A DNA stretch of 10,018 nt, taken from contig JAQTRG010000015.1 of NCBI GenBank assembly GCA_028711945.1, positions 1-10,018 on the forward strand, written 5' to 3'. This stretch comes from Minisyncoccota bacterium. GTDB lineage: Bacteria > Patescibacteriota > Minisyncoccia > Minisyncoccales > Minisyncoccaceae. This document shows positions 6,036 through 10,018 of this stretch, piece after piece (position 1 is the stretch's first letter; every line of letters begins with the position of its first letter). The notes under the pieces are model-generated. The model made no database searches, had not been told where the DNA came from, and saw nothing but the letters and a program-made list of their open reading frames with translations. The position numbers and the translations under genes are program-made.

Positions 6036-6797
6036 ATGATATCATTGCCAACTGCTATTAAAACAAAGAAAATAAGCGATAACTGCGCTATTTTTGAGAT
6101 AGAGTCTCTTTACCCTGGGTATGGAATTACTATCGGCAATGCCATTAGAAGGGTTCTTTTGTCATCTCTAACGGGAGCAGCTGTTACAGAGGTTAAGATT
6201 AAGAATGCTCCTCATGAGTTTTCAACTATGGATGGCATCAAAGAAGATGTTTTGCATATTTTAATGAATATTAAACAATTGAGATTTAAAATGTTTTCTG
6301 ATGAGCCAGAAATAGCAACGCTTAGAATAAAAGGAGAGAAAGATGTGACAGGAAAAGATTTTGAATATTCTCAGAATTTAAAATTGGCTAGCAAGGACTT
6401 GCACATTGCGACAATAACTGATAAAAATACAGAGTTGGAAATTGAGTTAAAGATTGAAAAAGGCATTGGATATGTTTTCGAAGAAAAGGATGACAACAAA
6501 AAGAGCGTTGGAGTTATTGGATTAGACGCAGCTTTTACTCCTATCAGAAAAGTAAACTATGTTGTTGAAAATATGAGAGTTGGAGATAGAACAGATTTTG
6601 ACAAGATTTCTTTAGAGATAGAAACAGATGGAACAGTTGCTCCAGAAGTAGCTTTGGATGAAGCACTAGATATTCTTTTGTCTCACTTTAATTTTTTATC
6701 AGGAGAAGTTAAGGCAAAAGTTGAAGTAGAAAAATTAGAAGAAGCAGCAGAACCAAAGAAAGCAGTAAAAAAGACTACAAAGAAAAAGACTAAGTAA
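6036..6797 (+). CDS. rpoA: RNA polymerase subunit alpha, N-terminal domain only
   Basis: Alpha dimerises to scaffold beta and beta-prime. The start at 6036 (MISLPTAIKTKK) fits the family; an in-frame TTG at 6000 would overlap rpsD by 20 nt and is less likely. Signatures: LYPGYGITIGNAIRRVLLSS (25-44), GAAVTEVKI, HEFSTMDGIKEDV (60-72), ILMNIKQLR, then the insert domain and YVVENMRVGDRTDFDKI (175-191), and the closing dimerisation helix DEALDILLSHFNFL. It then stops at 253 residues. The helix-hairpin-helix C-terminal domain (about 80 residues, used for UP-element DNA and activator contact) is absent; in its place is a tail ending PKKAVKKTTKKKTK. The downstream frame carries no leftover of the domain, as rplQ starts 2 nt later, so this is not a frameshift. 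Confidence 0.95.
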   Translation: MISLPTAIKTKKISDNCAIFEIESLYPGYGITIGNAIRRVLLSSLTGAAVTEVKIKNAPHEFSTMDGIKEDVLHILMNIKQLRFKMFSDEPEIATLRIKGEKDVTGKDFEYSQNLKLASKDLHIATITDKNTELEIELKIEKGIGYVFEEKDDNKKSVGVIGLDAAFTPIRKVNYVVENMRVGDRTDFDKISLEIETDGTVAPEVALDEALDILLSHFNFLSGEVKAKVEVEKLEEAAEPKKAVKKTTKKKTK

Positions 6798-6799
6798 TT

Positions 6800-7147
6800 A
6801 TGAAAAAACTACAGAAAGGAAGAAGGTTTCATAGGGAAAGAGGACAAAGAATAGCATTGTTAAAAACATTAGCTTCATCTTTGATTCTTAAGGGAAAGAT
6901 AAAAACAACTGAAGCAAAAGCTAAAGAGCTTTCTCCTTTTGTGCAGAAAAAGATTACCAGAGCCAAGATTGGTGATTTAGCTTCTAGAAAGATTTTATTA
7001 GGATATTTCTCAGAAAAGGTTGTGAAAAAATTAATGGATGAAGTTGCTCCTAAGTACAAAGAAAGAAAAGGAGGCTATTCTAGAATTGTTAAGGCTGGCA
7101 TTAGAAAGTCAGACAGCTCTAATATGGCGATTATTGAATTAGTATAA
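6800..7147 (+). CDS. rplQ: Large-subunit ribosomal protein L17 (bL17)
   Basis: A 115-residue L17, near the polypeptide exit tunnel of the 50S subunit. Signatures: HRERGQRIALLKTLASSLI (11-29) with the conserved RxxLL, then KIKTTEAKAKELSPFV (33-48), KKITRAK, and the C-terminal YKERKGGYSRIVKAGIRKSD, ending IIELV as in the bacterial family. Length is typical of the shorter bacterial forms. It begins 2 nt after the rpoA stop, the usual alpha operon partner, so translational coupling is likely. No SD is present. Confidence 0.97.
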   Translation: MKKLQKGRRFHRERGQRIALLKTLASSLILKGKIKTTEAKAKELSPFVQKKITRAKIGDLASRKILLGYFSEKVVKKLMDEVAPKYKERKGGYSRIVKAGIRKSDSSNMAIIELV

Positions 7148-7151
7148 TTAT

Positions 7152-7526
7152 ATGGTAAAAAAAGCAGTAGCAACAATTAAAAGGGAAGTTATCAAGATTG
7201 ACGCAACAGACAAAGTCTTGGGACGTTTGGCTTCGCAGATTGCTTTGATATTAAGAGGAAAAACTAAGCCTGATTTTGCTCCGAACAAAGAACCAAACAA
7301 TATGGTATTGGTTTCTAATGCTGACAAGATTAAGATTACTGGAAAGAAATTAGAAAACGAAGGATATTTTAAACACACTGGATATTTAGGGAATGACAAG
7401 ATTATTCCTATGAAGAAGATATTTGCAAAAGATCCAGGAGAAGTTTTGAGAAGAGCTGTTTCTGGAATGTTGCCAAAAAATAGACTAAGAGACAGACATA
7501 TGAAAAGATTAAGGTTTGAGAAATAA
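7152..7526 (+). CDS. rplM: Large-subunit ribosomal protein L13 (uL13), short C terminus
   Basis: An early-assembly 50S protein. Signatures: IDATDKVLGRLASQIALILRG (16-36), VLVSNADKIKITGKKLE, YFKHTGYLGN, and GEVLRRAVSGMLPKNRLRD followed by MKRLRFEK. The first ten residues are a lysine-rich extension. At 124 residues it is about 18 shorter than the usual 142: the protein stops after the KRL segment and lacks the closing G-x-x-HPHxAQ motif. The rpsI ATG follows after only 1 nt, so nothing of that tail lies downstream. It begins 4 nt after rplQ and has no SD. Confidence 0.96.
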   Translation: MVKKAVATIKREVIKIDATDKVLGRLASQIALILRGKTKPDFAPNKEPNNMVLVSNADKIKITGKKLENEGYFKHTGYLGNDKIIPMKKIFAKDPGEVLRRAVSGMLPKNRLRDRHMKRLRFEK

Positions 7527-7527
7527 T

Positions 7528-8130
7528 ATGGTTACCAAAGAAAAAACAACTAAAAAAGCAGTGGTAAAAAAAGAAACAAAGAAAAAGCCTGCTGTAAAAA
7601 AAGAAGAAATTGAAGTTAAGGAAGAAGTTAAAGAATTAAAACCAATAGAAAAGATTGATCTTGTTGATTTTGGTTTAATCCAAAGTGTTGACGAAGACGA
7701 TTTTGTTTTAAATGAAGACGATTTTAAGAATAATGATAGCGATAGATATTTTGAAGCAACAGGAAGAAGAAAAACTGCTACAGCCAGAGTTAGGATGTAT
7801 ACTAAGGGAGACAAAGTATTTGTGGTAAACAATATGCCTGCTAAAGAATATTTTGGGACAGATAGCTTGGTAAAGGCAGCCTTAGAGTCTTTGGACACAA
7901 TGAAGTCCTTAGATAGATTTAGAGTGGTTGCAGTCGTTAAGGGAGGTGGAATTAGGGCTCAGGCTGAGGCTATAAGACATGGAATAGCTAGAGCTTTAAC
8001 AATTTTTAATCCTGATTACAGAAAGAGATTAAGAAAGGCTGGATTCTTGACTAGGGATCCAAGAATGAAAGAAAGAAAGAAGTTTGGATTAAAGAGAGCA
8101 AGAAGAGCTCCACAATGGTCAAAACGTTAA
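7528..8130 (+). CDS. rpsI: Small-subunit ribosomal protein S9 (uS9) with bipartite N-terminal extension
   Basis: A 30S head protein whose C-terminal tail reaches the P-site tRNA. The S9 domain starts about residue 74 (YFEATGRRKTATARVRMY) and includes GGGIRAQAEAIRHGIARAL and the hallmark end LTRDPRMKERKKFGLKRAR, closing in WSKR where SKR is the family's universal end. The first 73 residues are extra: residues 1-26 are rich in Lys, Thr and Ala (TTKKAVVKKETKKK), and residues 27-72 are acidic with two EDDF motifs at 56-59 and 63-66. Total is 200 residues against about 130. ATG at 7528 is preferred over the in-frame TTG at 7516, which would overlap rplM. It is the last gene of the block, with a strong terminator 9 nt downstream. 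Confidence 0.95.
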   Translation: MVTKEKTTKKAVVKKETKKKPAVKKEEIEVKEEVKELKPIEKIDLVDFGLIQSVDEDDFVLNEDDFKNNDSDRYFEATGRRKTATARVRMYTKGDKVFVVNNMPAKEYFGTDSLVKAALESLDTMKSLDRFRVVAVVKGGGIRAQAEAIRHGIARALTIFNPDYRKRLRKAGFLTRDPRMKERKKFGLKRARRAPQWSKR

Positions 8131-8139
8131 TATTCAAAG

Positions 8140-8163
8140 CCAGAGCGAAAGCTCTGGTTTTTG
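8140..8163 (+). terminator. Intrinsic terminator of the ribosomal/RNAP block
   Basis: CCAGAGC (8140-8146), a GAAA tetraloop (8147-8150) and GCTCTGG (8151-8157) form a perfect 7-bp GC-rich hairpin followed by TTTTTG. The -35 of the next promoter begins at 8165, immediately after the T tract. Confidence 0.95.
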
Positions 8164-8164
8164 T

Positions 8165-8193
8165 TTGACAAATCTTATTTTCTATTTTATCCT
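8165..8193 (+). promoter_or_regulatory. Promoter of the 8240 gene
   Basis: Consensus TTGACA (8165-8170), a 17-nt spacer and TATCCT (8188-8193, four of six). Predicted start is near 8200, giving a leader of about 40 nt that opens with the hairpin at 8203-8216. Confidence 0.65.
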
Positions 8194-8202
8194 CAAAACA
8201 AT

Positions 8203-8216
8203 CTAGCATCAGCTAG
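8203..8216 (+). promoter_or_regulatory. Leader hairpin, unit 1
   Basis: CTAGC (8203-8207), loop ATCA, GCTAG (8212-8216): a 5-bp perfect stem beginning about 3 nt from the predicted mRNA 5' end. It may protect the 5' end from decay. Confidence 0.4.
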
Positions 8217-8239
8217 TTATAGTACATAAGGGTGATAAT

Positions 8240-8764
8240 ATGGAGGCGGAAACGGCTAAAAAATTAAGAGTAATTAAACATCTTTATGGAGCGTCTTTTG
8301 ATGAAGATGGAGATATTCTTCTGGTCACCAATGGTAATGATATAAGATTATCTGGCGGTGCAGTATATCTAGCAGATGTGTGCCAATTTATTGATGAAAG
8401 ATGGATACCTGATTTTCTTGCTCGGAAACTTGAGATTGAAACAGGGGTTGTTTCTATCATCAATGGATTAGGAATTCTTTCAATTAAAGAAAAAACTCAA
8501 CCATTGGGAGCAACATATACTGTTTATGCAAACAATTTCAAAGAAGAACATTCAGCTGTTATCCTTGGTGTGGTCCAGAACAAGTGGGCAACCAATGCAA
8601 AAGCTTTATTTGCTGATGTCCATGATTTTTTTGAATTAGTTAAAAATGGCAGCATAAATAGGGCTCAGGAGACTCTCATTTTAAGAATTTTTGCAAGCCG
8701 AGATTGTCCCAACAACTATCATCGTAAAGTTGCGGGAGAAGAATTGCAGAAAAAATATAAATAA
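8240..8764 (+). CDS. Hypothetical protein (174 aa), unknown function
   Basis: I do not recognise a family. The protein is soluble-looking, with no signal peptide or membrane helix. The N-terminal half is strand-rich: GASFDEDGDILLVTNGNDIRL (about 17-37) looks like a beta-hairpin around an Asp-rich turn, followed by YLADVCQFIDERWIPDFLARKLE, probably helical. The middle, VVSIINGLGILSIKEK and TYTVYANNFKEEHSAVILGVV, is again strand-like. The C terminus (from about 113) looks helical and ends in a charged QKKYK. Two cysteines only, so no zinc site is evident. It is supported as a gene by its own TTGACA promoter, an SD-like AAGGGTGAT (8228-8236) ending 3 nt before the ATG, and a terminator whose stem overlaps its stop codon. 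Confidence 0.8.
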   Translation: MEAETAKKLRVIKHLYGASFDEDGDILLVTNGNDIRLSGGAVYLADVCQFIDERWIPDFLARKLEIETGVVSIINGLGILSIKEKTQPLGATYTVYANNFKEEHSAVILGVVQNKWATNAKALFADVHDFFELVKNGSINRAQETLILRIFASRDCPNNYHRKVAGEELQKKYK

Positions 8765-8799
8765 CACTCGTATTTTTAAAAGAGTGTTTTCTTTTTTTA
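8763..8799 (+). terminator. Intrinsic terminator, unit 1
   Basis: AACACTC (8763-8769) pairs with GAGTGTT (8782-8788) around a 12-nt AT-rich loop, followed by TTCTTTTTTT. The left arm overlaps the TAA stop of the preceding gene. Confidence 0.85.
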
Positions 8800-8810
8800 T
8801 ATTATTTTAT

Positions 8811-8839
8811 TTGACAAAGTATCGTTCTTCTCATAATAT
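8811..8839 (+). promoter_or_regulatory. Promoter of the 8873 gene
   Basis: TTGACA (8811-8816), 17-nt spacer, TAATAT (8834-8839). CATAAT at 8832-8837 is a closer -10 match but at 15-nt spacing. Predicted start is near 8846. Confidence 0.65.
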
Positions 8840-8849
8840 CTGTTTAGAA

Positions 8850-8862
8850 ACCTTTACAAGGT
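8850..8862 (+). promoter_or_regulatory. Leader hairpin, unit 2, sequestering the SD
   Basis: ACCTT (8850-8854), loop TAC, AAGGT (8858-8862). The right arm is the SD of the following gene, 10 nt before its ATG. When folded, the stem would hide the ribosome site, so this could tune translation. Confidence 0.4.
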
Positions 8863-8872
8863 AGTGGTATGT

Positions 8873-9343
8873 ATGAAAGAAGTTTACATTGCTTTGATTA
8901 ATGAAAAAGGAGAATTTCTTGTAGAAATACAGGATGGCAAGGTGACCATCCCTAAGACAATAATCGAAGAAGAAAAATTTGTGTCATATAAGATACAAGA
9001 ATATTTGAATAAATCCTGGGGAATCGATATCAATATTTTTTTACAACAAGAATGTTATATTGTTTCTAGAAATAATATAGAATCTTGCGTGATTGTCATC
9101 AAAAAAGATGATTGGAAAAAGAAAGATATTTTTAATTCAGTATCAACATATTCTATGGGTCCTTGTGAATTTCAAAGTCTTTGCGACAAGAAGGTTGTCA
9201 CTGGAGGATGGGGAAACAAGGAATGCTTGATTGGTCTTGGAGCTTTTTATCTTCAGAATATAAAAGAAGAAGTAAAAAGTTGGGCTAAAGCTAAACTTAT
9301 AAGTATAATTGTTGTGCCAGAAAAGAATTTGTCTACTATTTAA
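8873..9343 (+). CDS. Hypothetical protein (156 aa), possibly degenerate Nudix-like
   Basis: ATG at 8873 is chosen because AAGGT at 8858-8862 lies 10 nt upstream; the in-frame GTG at 8864 would be only 1 nt from it. The start, MKEVYIALINEKGEFLVEI, followed by GKVTIPKTIIEEEKF and a helix ending in LNKSWGIDI, recalls the layout of a Nudix domain (strand, turn, P-G-x-I-E-E, helix, G-I). The catalytic Nudix box GX5EX7REUXEEXGU is not present: the glycine-glycine and the REXXEE glutamates are missing. If related, it would be an inactive or binding version; this is a weak resemblance by eye. The middle holds four Cys and a GGWGNKE turn. The C terminus has a hydrophobic strand, LISIIVVPEK. No membrane helix or signal is seen. 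It is a single-gene unit with its own promoter and terminator. Confidence 0.78.
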   Translation: MKEVYIALINEKGEFLVEIQDGKVTIPKTIIEEEKFVSYKIQEYLNKSWGIDINIFLQQECYIVSRNNIESCVIVIKKDDWKKKDIFNSVSTYSMGPCEFQSLCDKKVVTGGWGNKECLIGLGAFYLQNIKEEVKSWAKAKLISIIVVPEKNLSTI

Positions 9344-9345
9344 AA

Positions 9346-9370
9346 AACACCACATGGGTGTTCTTTTTTT
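9346..9370 (+). terminator. Intrinsic terminator, unit 2
   Basis: AACACC (9346-9351), loop ACATG, GGTGTT (9357-9362), then CTTTTTTT. The hairpin begins 3 nt after the stop codon of the preceding gene, and the next -35 begins at 9372. Confidence 0.88.
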
Positions 9371-9371
9371 A

Positions 9372-9401
9372 TTGACAATTAGATTTAATTGTTGATATAT
9401 T
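9372..9401 (+). promoter_or_regulatory. Promoter of the 9463 gene
   Basis: TTGACA (9372-9377), an 18-nt spacer and TATATT (9396-9401, five of six), preceded by TGA (9393-9395), an extended -10. Predicted start is near 9408. Confidence 0.68.
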
Positions 9402-9409
9402 TAAGTCAA

Positions 9410-9424
9410 TCCTCATTAAGAGGA
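9410..9424 (+). promoter_or_regulatory. Leader hairpin, unit 3
   Basis: TCCTC (9410-9414), loop ATTAA, GAGGA (9420-9424), beginning about 2-3 nt from the predicted 5' end. The right arm resembles an SD but lies 38 nt before the start codon. Confidence 0.4.
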
Positions 9425-9462
9425 AATAAAGATCATTGTAAATAACATATGGAGAGTTATGA

Positions 9463-10018
9463 ATGTCTAGTGCACAAAGGCTTATTGCGTATTATAACGA
9501 TTCAATTAAATTACTTAAAGAGGCAGGAGTCTCTAGTGTGGCAATGGGAAAATTGCCAATGAAAAGTGATATAATCGGTAAGACTATTGCTCTGATTAAT
9601 AAACATAAGGTTAGTCCTGTTTCTCCGTTTGTCCTTGTTATGCCCGATAAATATTTATCCATTGAAGAAAAATTATCAATGATGAAATACGGGGGTCTTA
9701 AGGGATCTATAAATTTAGATCTTAAAAAGGTCTCAAATACAGAAAATGTTCCCAGCGTTCCTTATGTATTATTCCTCCCTCAAAAAGGAAATTCCGTTGG
9801 TTTTTCTCCTTTGAATTTAGAAGAAACATTGTCTCTTTTTGTAAGAGAGCCAAGTCTTCTCAAAAAAGGAGGAGTAACGATAAAGGGATCGTATTTTGTT
9901 GATGAAGGAATTAGGTCAGGGTTAGCCCTACTTCGTTGCAGTAACTTCGGGCCAAACGTTTCAATCGTTACGCCCAAAGATCGGTCCAGCAGGCCAGCTC
10001 TATACACACCGTCAGAAA
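9463..10018 (+). CDS. Hypothetical protein, partial (runs off window), possibly DUF5701-like
   Basis: The frame opens at ATG 9463 and stays open to the window edge (185 complete codons), so the C terminus is not seen. GGAGAG (9451-9456) gives an SD 6 nt upstream. A competing ATG at 9459 hits a stop after three codons. The protein begins MSSAQRLIAYYNDSIKLLKEAG. It contains PYVLFLPQKG (about 103-112), SPLNLEETLSLFVREPSLLKK (about 117-137) and RPALYTPSE just before the edge. The SPL-x(2)-EE-x(2)-SL-x(4)-P-x-LL arrangement, followed by a closing R-x-P-A-L, recalls the DUF5701 family, whose function is unknown; this is recalled by eye, with low certainty. No signal or membrane helix is seen in the visible part. 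The last 118 bases are about half G+C by hand count, richer than the AT-rich genes around it. Confidence 0.75.
   Translation, partial: MSSAQRLIAYYNDSIKLLKEAGVSSVAMGKLPMKSDIIGKTIALINKHKVSPVSPFVLVMPDKYLSIEEKLSMMKYGGLKGSINLDLKKVSNTENVPSVPYVLFLPQKGNSVGFSPLNLEETLSLFVREPSLLKKGGVTIKGSYFVDEGIRSGLALLRCSNFGPNVSIVTPKDRSSRPALYTPSE

Noticed and set aside
6829..7399. Minus-strand frames opposite rplQ and rplM
   Set aside because: Antisense to clear ribosomal proteins, no start signals.
7516..7527. TTG start for rpsI
   Set aside because: It overlaps rplM; ATG at 7528, 1 nt after the rplM stop, fits the tight spacing of the block.
7509..7898. Minus-strand frame of 129 codons opposite rpsI
   Set aside because: Ser/Phe-rich product is the expected mirror of Lys/Glu codons; no SD or promoter, and it spans a well-supported gene.
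9780..10007. Minus-strand frame at the right edge
   Set aside because: The plus-strand frame has an SD, promoter and family-like motifs; this one has none.
1..10018. Mobile elements, CRISPR arrays, tRNA or rRNA genes, TGA recoding
   Set aside because: No transposase, integrase, spaced repeats, cloverleaf or rRNA signature was seen, and no gene needs TGA read as an amino acid.

Overview
The window is AT-rich DNA with densely packed genes. It looks like a chromosomal segment from a reduced-genome bacterium, most likely of the Candidate Phyla Radiation (Patescibacteria, perhaps Parcubacteria-like). That placement is inferred from protein architecture, not from a database search. The evidence is an alanyl-tRNA synthetase that ends right after the editing core, an RNA polymerase alpha subunit with no C-terminal domain, low-complexity extensions on S9 and S11, a short L13, and a membrane-anchored baseplate-J-like protein. 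The standard genetic code fits all genes, with no in-frame TGA readthrough needed.

Layout. (1) 1-756: a multi-pass membrane protein of the MscS-associated conserved-TM-helix type, ending at a bidirectional hairpin terminator. (2) 760-903, minus strand: a small, easily missed 47-residue hydrophobic protein with a strong Shine-Dalgarno (SD), convergent on the same terminator. (3) 904-996: a divergent promoter region. (4) 997-4075: alaS (599 aa, short form), then a single-pass membrane protein with a large outer domain. (5) 4076-4165: an intergenic promoter with an inverted repeat. (6) 4166-8130: a tight same-strand ribosomal/RNA polymerase block infA-rpmJ-rpsM-rpsK-rpsD-rpoA-rplQ-rplM-rpsI, closed by a GAAA-loop terminator. 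(7) 8165-10018: three successive single-gene units of unknown function. Each has its own TTGACA promoter, a small hairpin predicted at the extreme 5' end of the mRNA, and an SD. The first two end in their own terminators; the third runs off the window.

How they work together. Regions 4-6 supply translation and transcription: tRNA charging, initiation factor IF-1, four large-subunit proteins (L36, L17, L13 and their neighbours counted as rpmJ, rplQ, rplM) and small-subunit proteins S13, S11, S4 and S9, plus the RNAP assembly platform alpha. The ribosomal/RNAP genes start within AT-rich sequence with no SD, whereas the flanking accessory genes have recognisable SDs, so two styles of translation initiation appear side by side. 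The large-subunit genes actually present are three: rpmJ, rplQ and rplM.

No tRNA, rRNA, CRISPR array, insertion sequence or integrase was seen. The most noteworthy points are the missed small membrane gene, the reduced AlaRS and RpoA, the SD/non-SD split (with the best SD of the window lying inside rpsM), and the trio of unknown monocistronic genes with 5'-terminal hairpins.
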